Assembly (NCBI GenBank): GCA_964057225.1 | Contig: OZ059895.1 | Location: forward strand, 20,470,688-20,534,687 | Source: Auanema rhodensis | Taxonomy: Eukaryota > Nematoda > Chromadorea > Rhabditida > Rhabditidae | DNA length: 64,000 nt | Direction of reading: 5' to 3' | Position numbers and translations under genes: made by a program | Notes under the pieces: model-generated | What the model was told of the DNA's origin: nothing | The model's input: only the letters and a program-made list of their open reading frames with translations | The model's database searches: none | Shown here: positions 12,144 through 25,600 of the stretch, in pieces | How positions within the stretch are numbered: position 1 is the stretch's first letter | Layout: each line of letters starts with the position of its first letter

Positions 12144-13375
12144 TTTACGTGAACTTTAATTTATGCTAATTAAGTGCACACATGATGTGCACTTGGTATG
12201 TAACTCGCTTCACGTGAAAGATAAAGGGATGCGGTTTTCAAAATTAGATTTCGCATGTCCATTTTAGTCTAAAAACAAATTGTTATTGATATTGGTGCAT
12301 GGTAACCATGACTTTAAAATTTACGTGAACTTTAATTTATGCTAATTAAGTGTACACATGATGTGCACTTGGTATGTAACTCGCTTCAAGTGAAAGATAA
12401 AGAGATGCGGTTTTCAAAATTAGATTTCGCATGTCCATATTAGTCTAAAAACAAATTTTTATTGATATTGGTGCATGGTAACCATGACTTTGAAAATTAC
12501 GTGAACTTTAATTTATGCTAATTAAGTGTACACGTGATGTGCACTTGGTATGTAACTCGCTTCACGTCAAAGATAAAGAGATGCGGTTTTCAAAATTAGA
12601 TTTCGCATGTCCATATAAGTCTCAAAACAAATTTTTATTGATATTGGTGCATGGTAACCATGACTTTGAAATTTACGTGAACTTTAATTTATGCTAATTA
12701 AGTGTACACATGCTGTGCACTTGGTATGTAACTCGCTTCACGTCAAAGATAAAGAGATGCGGTTTTCAAAATTAGATTCCCCATGTCCATATTAGTCTAA
12801 AAACAAATTTTTATTAATATTGGTGCATGGTAACCATGACTTTAAAATTTACGTGAACTTTAATTTATGCTAATTAAGTGTACACGTGATGTGCACTTGG
12901 TATGTAACTCGCTTCACGTGAAAGATAAAGAGATGCGGTTTTCAAAATTAGATTCCCCATGTCCATATTAGTCTAAAAACAAATTTTTATTGATATTGGT
13001 GCATGGTAACCATGACTTTAAAATTTACGTGAACTTTAATTTATGCTAATTAAGTGCACACATGATGTGCACTTGGTATGTAACTCGCTTCACGTCAAAG
13101 ATAAAGAGATGCGGTTTTCAAAATTAGATTTCGCATGTCCATATTAGTCTAAAAACAAATTTTTATTGATATTGGTGCATGGTAACCATGACTTTAAAAT
13201 TTACGTGAACTTTAATTTATGCTAATTTAGTGTACACATGATGTGCACTTGGTATGTAACTCGCTTCACGTCAAAGATAAAGAGATGCGGTTTTCAAAAT
13301 TAGATTCCCCATGTCCATATTAGTCTAAAAACAAATTTTTATTGATATTGGTGGATGGTAACCATGACTTTGAAA
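12144..13375 (+). repeat. Alpha HOR, 7-monomer version (second copy)
   Basis: Seven monomers matching 4401-5632 in order: m1, m2, m3 with TATAAGTCTC at 12496, m4, m5, m8 and m11 with GCTAATTTAG near 13227 and GGTGGATGG near 13352. It is followed at 13376 by another m1, as at 5633. The offset to the first copy is 7743 bp, 44 monomers minus the single base lost near 6299. Confidence 0.88.
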
Positions 13376-16300
13376 TTTACGTGAACTTTAATTTATGCTA
13401 ATTAAGTGCACACATGATGTGCACTTGGTATGTAACTCGCTTCACGTGAAAGATAAAGGGATGCGGTTTTCAAAATTAGATTTCGCATGTCCATTTTAGT
13501 CTAAAAACAAATTGTTATTGATATTGGTGCATGGTAACCATGACTTTAAAATTTACGTGAACTTTAATTTATGCTAATTAAGTGTACACATGATGTGCAC
13601 TTGGTATGTAACTCGCTTCAAGTGAAAGATAAAGAGATGCGGTTTTCAAAATTAGATTTCGCATGTCCATATTAGTCTAAAAACAAATTTTTATTGATAT
13701 TGGTGCATGGTAACCATGACTTTGAAAATTACGTGAACTTTAATTTATGCTAATTAAGTGTACACGTGATGTGCACTTGGTATGTAACTCGCTTCACGTC
13801 AAAGATAAAGAGATGCGGTTTTCAAAATTAGATTTCGCATGTCCATATAAGTCTCAAAACAAATTTTTATTGATATTGGTGCATGGTAACCATGACTTTG
13901 AAATTTACGTGAACTTTAATTTATGCTAATTAAGTGTACACATGCTGTGCACTTGGTATGTAACTCGCTTCACGTCAAAGATAAAGAGATGCGGTTTTCA
14001 AAATTAGATTCCCCATGTCCATATTAGTCTGAAAACAAATTTTATTAATATTGGTGCATGGTAACCATGACTTTAAAATTTACGTGAACTTTAATTTATG
14101 CTAATTAAGTGTACACGTGATGTGCACTTGGTATGTAACTCGCTTCACGTGAAAGATAAAGAGATGCGGTTTTCAAAATTAGATTCCCCATGTCCATATT
14201 AGTCTAAAAACAAATTTTCATTGATATTGGTGCATGGTAACCATGACTTTAAAATTTACGTGAACTTTAATTTATGCTAATTAAGTGTACACATGATGTG
14301 CACTTGGTATGTAACTCGCTTCACGTCAAAGATAAAGAGATGAGGTTTTCAAAATTAGATTCCCCATGTCCATATTAGTCTAAAAACAAATTTTTATTGA
14401 TATTGGTGCATGGTAACCATGACTTTAAAATTTACGTGAACTTTAATTTATGCTAATTAAGTGTACAAATGATGTGCGCTTGGTATGTAACTCTCTTCAC
14501 GTGAAAGATAAAGAGATGCGGTTTTCAAAATTAGATTCCTCATGTCCATATTAGTCTAAAAACGAATTTTTATTGATATTGGTGCATGGTAACCATGACT
14601 TTAAAATTTACGTGAACTTTAATTTATGCTAATTAAGTGTACACATGATGTGCACTTGGTATGTAACTCGCTTCACGTGAAAGATAAAGAGATGCGGTTT
14701 TCAAAATTAGATTCCCCATGTCCATATTAGTCTAAAAACAAATTGTTATTGATATTGGTGCATGGTAACCATGACTTTAAAATTTACGTGAACTTTAATT
14801 TATGCTAATTAAGTGTACACATGATGTGCACTTGGTATGTAACTCGCTTCACGTGAAAGATAAAGAGATGCGGTTTTCAAAATTAGATTCCCCATGTCCA
14901 TATTAGTCTAAAAACATATTTTTATTAATATTGGTGCATGGTAACCATGACTTTGAAATTTACGTGAACTTTAATTTATGCTAATTAAGTGTACACATGA
15001 TGTGCACTTGGTATGTAACTCGCTTCACGTGAAAGATAAAGAGATGCGGTTTTCAAAATTAGATTCCCCATGTCCATATTAGTCTAAAAACAAATTTTTA
15101 TTGATATTGGTGCATGGTAACCATGACTTTAAAATTTACGTGAACTTTAATTTATGCTAATTAAGTGTACACGTGATGTGCACTTGGTATGTAACTTGCT
15201 TCACGTGAAAGATAAAGGGATGCGGTTTTCAAAATTAGATTCCCCATGTCCATATTAGTCTAAAAACAAATTTTTGTTGATATTGGTGGATGGTAACCAT
15301 GACTTTGAATTTTACGTGAACTTTAATTTATGCTAATTAAGTGTACACGTGATGTGCACTTGGTATGTAACTCGCTTCACGTCAAAGATAAAGAGATGCG
15401 GTTTTCAAAATTAGATTTCGCATGTCCATATAAGTCTCAAAACAAATTTTTATTGATATTGGTGCATGGTAACCATGACTTTGAAATTTACGTGAACTTT
15501 AATTTATGCTAATTAAGTGTACACATGCTGTGCACTTGGTATGTAACTCGCTTCACGTCAAAGATAAAGAGATGCGGTTTTCAAAATTAGATTCCCCATG
15601 TCCATATTAGTCTGAAAACAAATTTTATTAATATTGGTGCATGGTAACCATGACTTTAAAATTTACGTGAACTTTAATTTATGCTAATTAAGTGTACACG
15701 TGATGTGCACTTGGTATGTAACTCGCTTCACGTGAAAGATAAAGAGATGCGGTTTTCAAAATTAGATTCCCCATGTCCATATTAGTCTAAAAACAAATTT
15801 TCATTGATATTGGTGCATGGTAACCATGACTTTAAAATTTACGTGAACTTTAATTTATGCTAATTAAGTGTACACATGATGTGCACTTGGTATGTAACTC
15901 GCTTCACGTCAAAGATAAAGAGATGAGGTTTTCAAAATTAGATTCCCCATGTCCATATTAGTCTAAAAACAAATTTTTATTGATATTGGTGCATGGTAAC
16001 CATGACTTTAAAATTTACGTGAACTTTAATTTATGCTAATTAAGTGTACAAATGATGTGCGCTTGGTATGTAACTCTCTTCACGTGAAAGATAAAGAGAT
16101 GCGGTTTTCAAAATTAGATTCCTCATGTCCATATTAGTCTAAAAACGAATTTTTATTGATATTGGTGCATGGTAACCATGACTTTAAAATTTACGTGAAC
16201 TTTAATTTATGCTAATTAAGTGTACACATGATGTGCACTTGGTATGTAACTCGCTTCACGTGAAAGATAAAGAGATGCGGTTTTCAAAATTAGATTCCCC

Positions 16301-19300
16301 ATGTCCATATTAGTCTAAAAACAAATTGTTATTGATATTGGTGCATGGTAACCATGACTTTAAAATTTACGTGAACTTTAATTTATGCTAATTAAGTGTA
16401 CACATGATGTGCACTTGGTATGTAACTCGCTTCACGTGAAAGATAAAGAGATGCGGTTTTCAAAATTAGATTCCCCATGTCCATATTAGTCTAAAAACAT
16501 ATTTTTATTAATATTGGTGCATGGTAACCATGACTTTGAAATTTACGTGAACTTTAATTTATGCTAATTAAGTGTACACATGATGTGCACTTGGTATGTA
16601 ACTCGCTTCACGTGAAAGATAAAGAGATGCGGTTTTCAAAATTAGATTCCCCATGTCCATATTAGTCTAAAAACAAATTTTTATTGATATTGGTGCATGG
16701 TAACCATGACTTTAAAATTTACGTGAACTTTAATTTATGCTAATTAAGTGTACACATGATGTGCACTTGGTATGTAACTCGCTTCACGTCAAAGATAAAG
16801 AGATGAGGTTTTCAAAATTAGATTCCCCATGTCCATATTAGTCTAAAAACAAATTTTTATTGATATTGGTGCATGGTAACCATGACTTTAAAATTTACGT
16901 GAACTTTAATTTATGCTAATTAAGTGTACACATGATGTGCACTTGGTATGTAACTCGCTTCACGTCAAAGATAAAGAGATGCGGTTTTCAAAATTAGATT
17001 CCCCATGTCCATATTAGTCTAAAAACAAATTTTTATTAATATTGGTGCATGGTAACCATGACTTTGAAATTTACGTGAACTTTAATTTATGCTAATTAAG
17101 TGTACACATGATGTGCACTTGGTATGTAACTCGCTTCAAGTGAAAGATAAAGAGATGCGGTTTTCAAAATTAGATTTCGCATGTCCATATTAGTCTAAAA
17201 ACAAATTTTTATTGATATTGGTGCATGGTAACCATGACTTTAAAATTTACGTGAACTTTAATTTATGCTAATTAAGTGTACACATGATGTGCACTTGGTA
17301 TGTAACTCGCTTCACGTCAAAGATAAAGAGATGCGGTTTTCAAAATTAGATTCCCCATGTCCATATAAGTCTAAAAACAAATTTTTATTAATATTGGTGC
17401 ATGGTAACCATGACTTTGAAATTTACGTGAACTTTAATTTATGCTAATTAAGTGTACACATGCTGTGCACTTGGTATGTAACTCGCTTCACGTTAAAGAT
17501 AAAGAGATGCGGTTTTCAAAATTAGATTCCCCATGTCCATATTAGTCTAAAAACAATTTTTTATCAATATTGGTGCATGGTAACCATGACTTTGAAATTT
17601 ACGTGAACTTTAATTTATGCTAATTAAGTGTACAAATGATGTGCGCTTGGTATGTAACTCTCTTCACGTGAAAGATAAAGAGATGCGGTTTTCAAAATTA
17701 GATTCCTCATGTCCATATTAGTCTAAAAACGAATTTTTATTGATATTGGTGCATGGTAACTATGACTTTGAAATTTACGTGAACTTTAATTTATGCTAAT
17801 TAAGTGTACACATGATGTGCACTTGGTATGTAACTCGCTTCAAGTGAAAGATAAAGAGATGCGCTTTTCAAAATTAGATTTCGCATGTCCATATTAGTCT
17901 AAAAACAAATTTTTATTGATATTGGTGCATGGTAACCATGACTTTAAAATTTACGTGAACTTTAATTTATGCTAATTAAGTGTACACATGATGTGCACTT
18001 GGTATGTAACTCGCTTCACGTCAAAGATAAAGAGATGCGGTTTTCAAAATTAGATTCCCCATGTCCATGTTAGTCTAAAAACAAATTTCTATTAATATTG
18101 GTGCATGGTAACTATGACTTTGAAATTTACGTGAACTTTAATTTATGCTAATTAAGTGTACACATGATGTGCACTTGGTATGTAACTCGCTTCAAGTGAA
18201 AGATAAAGAGATGCGCTTTTCAAAATTAGATTTCGCATGTCCATATTAGTCTAAAAACAAATTTTTATTGATATTGGTGCATGGTAACCATGACTTTAAA
18301 ATTTACGTGAACTTTAATTTATGCTAATTAAGTGTACACATGATGTGCACTTGGTATGTAACTCGCTTCACGTCAAAGATAAAGAGATGCGGTTTTCAAA
18401 ATTAGATTCCCCATGTCCATATTAGTCTAAAAACAAATTTTTATGAATATTGGTGCATGGTAACCATGACTTTGAAATTTACGTGAACTTTAATTTATGC
18501 TAATTAAGTGTACACATGATGTGCACTTGGTATGTAACTCGCTTCACGTCAAAGATAAAGAGATGCGGTTTTGAAAATTAGATTCCCCATGTCCATATTA
18601 GTCTAAAAACAAATTTTTATTAATATTGGTGCATGGTAACCATGACTTTGAAATTTACGTGAACTTTAATTTATGCTAATTAAGTGTACACATGATGTGC
18701 ACTTGGTATGTAACTCGCTTCACGTCAAAGATAAAGAGATGCGGTTTTCAAAATTAGATTCCCCATGTCCATATTAGTCTAAAAACAATTTTTTATCAAT
18801 ATTGGTGCATGGTAACCATGACTTTGAAATTTACGTGAACTTTAATTTTTGCTAATTAAGTGTACACATGATGTGCACTTGGTATGTAACTCGCTTCACG
18901 TCAAAGATAAAGAGATGCGGTTTTCAAAATTAGATTCCCCATGTCCATATTAGTCTAAAAACAAATTTTTATTAATATTGGTGCATGGTAACCATGACTT
19001 TGAATTTTACGTGAACTTTAATTTATGCTAATTAAGTGTACACATGATGTGCACTTGGTATGTAACTCGCTTCAAGTGAAAGATAAAGAGATGCGGTTTT
19101 CAAAATTAGATTTCGCATGTCCATATTAGTCTAAAAACAAATTTTTATTGATATTGGTGCATGGTAACCATGACTTTAAAATTTACGTGAACTTTAATTT
19201 ATGCTAATTAAGTGTACACATGATGTGCACTTGGTATGTAACTCGCTTCACGTCAAAGATAAAGAGATGCGGTTTTTAAAATTAGATTCCCCATGTCCAT

Positions 19301-19357
19301 ATAAGTCTAAAAACAAATTTTTATTAATATTGGTGCATGGTAACCATGACTTTGAAA
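13376..19357 (+). repeat. Alpha to beta transition region, duplicated from upstream
   Basis: 13376 to about 15150 continues the copy of the region after 5633. A further copy begins at 15311 and runs to about 17770, corresponding to 5985-8440. Both carry the one-base loss in CTGAAAACAAATTTTATT (near 14040 and 15617) and an AAATTGTTATTG variant (near 14745 and 16328) that the 7002 position of the upstream copy lacks. From 17773 beta-type monomers take over: GCGCTTTT, CATGTTAG/CTATTAAT, TTATGAAT, TTTTGAAAA, TTTTTTATCAAT, GAATTTTACG. No gene is present. Confidence 0.8.
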
Positions 19358-22300
19358 TTTACGTGAACTTTAATTTATGCTAATTAAGTGTACACATGCT
19401 GTGCACTTGGTATGTAACTCGCTTCACGTCAAAGATAAAGAGATGCGGTTTTCAAAATTAGATTCCCCATGTCCATATAAGTCTAAAAACAAATTTTTAT
19501 TAATATTGGTGCATGGTAACCATGACTTTAAAATTTACGTGAACTTCAATTTATGCTAATTAAGTGTACACGTGATGTGCGCTTGGTATGTAACTCTCTT
19601 CACGTGAAAGGTAAAGAGATGCGGTTTTCAAAATTAGATTCCTCATGTCCATATTAGTCTAAAAACGAATTTTTATTGATATTGGTGCATGGTAACCATG
19701 ACTTTAAAATTTACGTGAACTTTAATTTATGCTAATTAAGTGTACACATGATGTGCACTTGGTATGTAACTTGCTTCACGTCAAAGATAAAGAGATGCGG
19801 TTTTCAAAATTAGATTCCCCATGTCCATTTTAGTCTAAAAACGAATTTTTATTGATATTGGTGGATGGTAACCATGACTTTAAAACTTACGTGAACTTCA
19901 ATTTATGCTAATTAAGTGTACACGTGATGTGCACTTGGTATGTAACTCGCTTCACGTGAAAGATAAAGAGATGCGGTTTTCAAAATTAGATTCCTCATGT
20001 CCATATTAGTCTAAAAACGAATTTTTATTGATATTGGTGCATGGTAACCATGACTTTAAAATTTACGTGAACTTTAATTTATGCTAATTAAGTGTACACA
20101 TGATGTGCACTTGGTATGTAACTCGCTTCACGTCAAAGATAAAGAGATGCGGTTTTCAAAATTAGATTCCCCATGTCCATGTTAGTCTAAAAACAAATTT
20201 CTATTAATATTGGTGCATGGTAACTATGACTTTGAAATTTACGTGAATTTTAATTTATGCTAATTAAGTGTACACATGATGTGCACTTGGTATGTAACTC
20301 GCTTCAAGTGAAAGATAAAGAGATGCGCTTTTCAAAATTAGATTTCGCATGTCCATATTAGTCTAAAAACAAATTTTTATTGATATTGGTGCATGGTAAC
20401 CATGACTTTAAAATTTACGTGAACTTTAATTTATGCTAATTAAGTGTACACATGATGTGCACTTGGTATGTAACTCGCTTCACGTCAAAGATAAAGAGAT
20501 GCGGTTTTCAAAATTAGATTCCCCATGTCCATATTAGTCTAAAAACAAATTTTTATGAATATTGGTGCATGGTAACCATGACTTTGAAATTTACGTGAAC
20601 TTTAATTTATGCTAATTAAGTGTACACATGATGTGCACTTGGTATGTAACTCGCTTCACGTCAAAGATAAAGAGATGCGGTTTTGAAAATTAGATTCCCC
20701 ATGTCCATATTAGTCTAAAAACAAATTTTTATTAATGTTGGTGCATGGTAACCATGACTTTGAAATTTACGTGAACTTTAATTTATGCTAATTAAGTGTA
20801 CACATGATGTGCACTTGGTAAGTAACTCGCTTCACGTCAAAGATAAAGAGATGCGGTTTTCAAAATTAGATTCCCCATGTCCATATTAGTCTAAAAACAA
20901 TTTTTTATCAATATTGGTGCATGGTAACCATGACTTTGAAATTTACGTGAACTTTAATTTATGCTAATTAAGTGTACACATGATGTGCACTTGGTATGTA
21001 ACTCGCTTCACGTCAAAGATAAAGAGATGCGGTTTTGAAAATTAGATTCCCCATGTCCATATTAGTCTAAAAACAAATTTTTATTAATATTGGTGCATGG
21101 TAACCATGACTTTGAAATTTACGTGAACTTTAATTTATGCTAATTAAGTGTACACATGATGTGCACTTGGTAAGTAACTCGCTTCACGTCAAAGATAAAG
21201 AGATGCGGTTTTCAAAATTAGATTCCCCATGTCCATATTAGTCTAAAAACAATTTTTTATCAATATTGGTGCATGGTAACCATGACTTTGAAATTTACGT
21301 GAACTTTAATTTTTGCTAATTAAGTGTACACATGCTGTGCGCTTGGTATGTAACTCTCTTCACGTGAAAGATAAAGAGATGCGGTTTCCAAAATTAGATT
21401 CCCCATGTCCATATTAGTCTAAAAACAAATTTTTATTGATATTGGTGCATGGTAACCATGACTTTAAAATTTACGTGAACTTTAATTTATGCTAATTAAG
21501 TGTACACATGATGTGCACTTGGTATGTAACTCGCTTCACGTCAAAGATAAAGAGATGCGGTTTTCAAAATTAGATTCCCCATGTCCATGTTAGTCTAAAA
21601 ACAAATTTCTATTAATATTGGTGCATGGTAACTATGACTTTGAAATTTACGTGAACTTTAATTTATGCTAATTAAGTGTACACATGATGTGCACTTGGTA
21701 TGTAACTCGCTTCAAGTGAAAGATAAAGAGATGCGCTTTTCAAAATTAGATTTCGCATGTCCATATTAGTCTAAAAACAAATTTTTATTGATATTGGTGC
21801 ATGGTAACCATGACTTTAAAATTTACGTGAACTTTAATTTATGCTAATTAAGTGTACACATGATGTGCACTTGGTATGTAACTCGCTTCACGTCAAAGAT
21901 AAAGAGATGCGGTTTTCAAAATTAGATTCCCCATGTCCATATTAGTCTAAAAACAAATTTTTATTAATATTGGTGCATGGTAACCATGACTTTGAAATTT
22001 ACGTGAACTTTAATTTATGCTAATTAAGTGTACACATGATGTGCACTTGGTATGTAACTCGCTTCACGTCAAAGATAAAAAGATGAGGTTTTCAAAATTA
22101 GATTCCCCATGTCCATATTAGTCTAAAAACAAATTTTTATTAATATTGGTGCATGGTAACCATGACTTTGAAATTTACGTGAACTTTAATTTATGCTAAT
22201 TAAGTGTACACATGATGTGCGCTTGGTATGTAACTCGCTTCACGTGAAAGATAAAGAGATGCGGTTTCCAAAATTAGATTCCCCATGTCCATATTAGTCT

Positions 22301-22673
22301 AAAAACAAATTTTTATTGATATTGGTGCATGGCAACCATGACTTTAAAATTTACGTGAACTTTAATTTATGTTAATTAAGTGTACACATGATGTGCACTT
22401 GGTATGTAACTCGCTTCACTCAAAGATAAAGAGATGCGGTTTTCAAAATTAGATTCCCCATGTCCATATTAGTCTAAAAACAATTTTTTATCAATATTGG
22501 TGCATGGTAACCATGACTTTGAAATTTACGTGAACTTTAATTTATGCTAATTAAGTGTACACATGATGTGCGCTTGGTATGTAACTCTCTTCACGTGAAA
22601 GATAAAGAGATGCGGTTTTCAAAATTAGATTCCTCATGTCCATATTAGTCTAAAAACGAATTTTTATTGATAT
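19358..22673 (+). repeat. Beta-family satellite region, first block
   Basis: The TATAAG monomers at 19182 and 19358 are followed by monomers with ACGTGATGTGCGC and GTGAAAGGTAAAG (near 19571), AAAACTTACG with ACTTCAATT (near 19883), then the two-monomer CATGTTAG/GCGCTTTT module and a run of TTATGAAT, TTTTGAAAA, GGTAAGTAAC and TTTTTTATCAAT monomers. The same series recurs after 38367 and 43823, so this is an older copy of the sequence that later forms the 5456-bp HOR. No gene is present. Confidence 0.8.
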
Positions 22674-25600
22674 TAATGCATGGTAACCATGACTTTAAAA
22701 TTTACGTGAACTTTAATTTATGCTAATTAAGTGTACACATGATATGCACTTGGTATGTAACTCGCTTCACGTCAAAGATAAAGAGATGCGGTTTTCAAAA
22801 TTAGATTCCCCATGTCCATATTAGCCTAAAAACAAATTTTTTATTGATATTGGTGCATGGTAACCATGACTTTGAAATTTACGTGAACTTTAATTTATGC
22901 TAATTAAGTGTACACGTGATGTGCACTTGGTATGTAACTCGCTTCACGTGAAAGATAAAGAGATGCGGTTTTCAAAATTAGATTCCCCATGTCCATATTA
23001 GTCTAAACACAAATTTTTATTGATATTGGTGCATGGTAACCATGACTTTGAAATTTACGTGAACTTTAATTTATGCTAATTAAGTGTACACGTGATGTGC
23101 ACTTGGTATGTAACTCGCTTCACGTGAAAGATAAAAAGATGCGGTTTTCAAAATTAGATTCCCCATGTCCATGTTAGTCTAAAAACAAATTTCTATTAAT
23201 ATTGGTGCATGGTAACTATGACTTTGAAATTTACGTGAACTTTAATTTATGCTAATTAAGTGTACACATGATGTGCACTTGGTATGTAACTCGCTTCAAG
23301 TGAAAGATAAAGAGATGCGCTTTTCAAAATTAGATTTCGCATGTCCATATTAGTCTAAAAACAAATTTTTATTGATATTGGTGCATGGTAACCATGACTT
23401 TAAAATGTACGTGAACTTTAATTTATGCTAATTAAGTGTACACATGATGTGCACTTGGTATGTAACTCGCTTCACGTCAAAGATAAAGAGATGCGGTTTT
23501 CAAAATTAGATTCCCCATGTCCATATTAGTCTAAAAACAAATTTTTATTAATATTGGTGCATGGTAACCATGACTTTGAAATTTACGTGAACTTTAATTT
23601 ATGCTAATTAAGTGTACACATGATGTGCACTTGGTATGTAACTCGCTTCACGTCAAAGATAAAAAGATGAGGTTTTCAAAATTAGATTCCCCATGTCCAT
23701 ATTAGTCTAAAAACAAATTTTTATTAATATTGGTGCATGGTAACCATGACTTTGAAATTTACGTGAACTTTAATTTATGCTAATTAAGTGTACACATGAT
23801 GTGCACTTGGTATGTAACTCGCTTCACGTCAAAGATAAAGAGATGCGGTTTTCAAAATTAGATTCCCCATGTCCATGTTAGTCTAAAAACAAATTTCTAT
23901 TAATATTGGTGCATGGTAACTATGACTTTGAAATTTACGTGAACTTTAATTTATGCTAATTAAGTGTACACATGATGTGCACTTGGTATGTAACTCGCTT
24001 CAAGTGAAAGATAAAGAGATGCGCTTTTCAAAATTAGATTTCGCATGTCCATATTAGTCTAAAAACAAATTTTTATTGATATTGGTGCATGGTAACCATG
24101 ACTTTAAAATTTACGTGAACTTTAATTTATGCTAATTAAGTGTACACATGATGTGCACTTGGTATGTAACTCGCTTCACGTCAAAGATAAAGAGATGCGG
24201 TTTTCAAAATTAGATTCCCCATGTCCATATTAGTCTAAAAACAAATTTTTATGAATATTGGTGCATGGTAACCATGACTTTGAAATTTACGTGAACTTTA
24301 ATTTATGCTAATTAAGTGTACACATGATGTGCACTTGGTATGTAACTCGCTTCACGTCAAAGATAAAGAGATGCGGTTTTGAAAATTAGATTCCCCATGT
24401 CCATATTAGTCTAAAAACAAATTTTTATTAATATTGGTGCATGGTAACCATGACTTTGAAATTTACGTGAACTTTAATTTATGCTAATTAAGTGTACACA
24501 TGATGTGCACTTGGTAAGTAACTCGCTTCACGTCAAAGATAAAGAGATGCGGTTTTCAAAATTAGATTCCCCATGTCCATATTAGTCTAAAAACAATTTT
24601 TTATCAATATTGGTGCATGGTAACCATGACTTTGAAATTTACGTGAACTTTAATTTATGCTAATTAAGTGTACACATGATGTGCACTTGGTATGTAACTC
24701 GCTTCACGTCAAAGATAAAGAGATGCGGTTTTGAAAATTAGATTCCCCATGTCCATATTAGTCTAAAAACAAATTTTTATTAATATTGGTGCATGGTAAC
24801 CATGACTTTGAAATTTACGTGAACTTTAATTTATGCTAATTAAGTGTACACATGATGTGCACTTGGTAAGTAACTCGCTTCACGTCAAAGATAAAGAGAT
24901 GCGGTTTTGAAAATTAGATTCCCCATGTCCATATTAGTCTAAAAACAATTTTTTATCAATATTGGTGCATGGTAACCATGACTTTGAAATTTACGTGAAC
25001 TTTAATTTTTGCTAATTAAGTGTACACATGCTGTGCGCTTGGTATGTAACTCTCTTCACGTGAAAGATAAAGAGATGCGGTTTCCAAAATTAGATTCCCC
25101 ATGTCCATATTAGTCTAAAAACAAATTTTTATTGATATTGGTGCATGGTAACCATGACTTTAAAATTTACGTGAACTTTAATTTATGCTAATTAAGTGTA
25201 CACATGATGTGCACTTGGTATGTAACTCGCTTCACGTCAAAGATAAAGAGATGCGGTTTTCAAAATTAGATTCCCCATGTCCATGTTAGTCTAAAAACAA
25301 ATTTCTATTAATATTGGTGCATGGTAACTATGACTTTGAAATTTACGTGAACTTTAATTTATGCTAATTAAGTGTACACATGATGTGCACTTGGTATGTA
25401 ACTCGCTTCAAGTGAAAGATAAAGAGATGCGCTTTTCAAAATTAGATTTCGCATGTCCATATTAGTCTAAAAACAAATTTTTATTGATATTGGTGCATGG
25501 TAACCATGACTTTAAAATTTACGTGAACTTTAATTTATGCTAATTAAGTGTACACATGATGTGCACTTGGTATGTAACTCGCTTCACGTCAAAGATAAAG

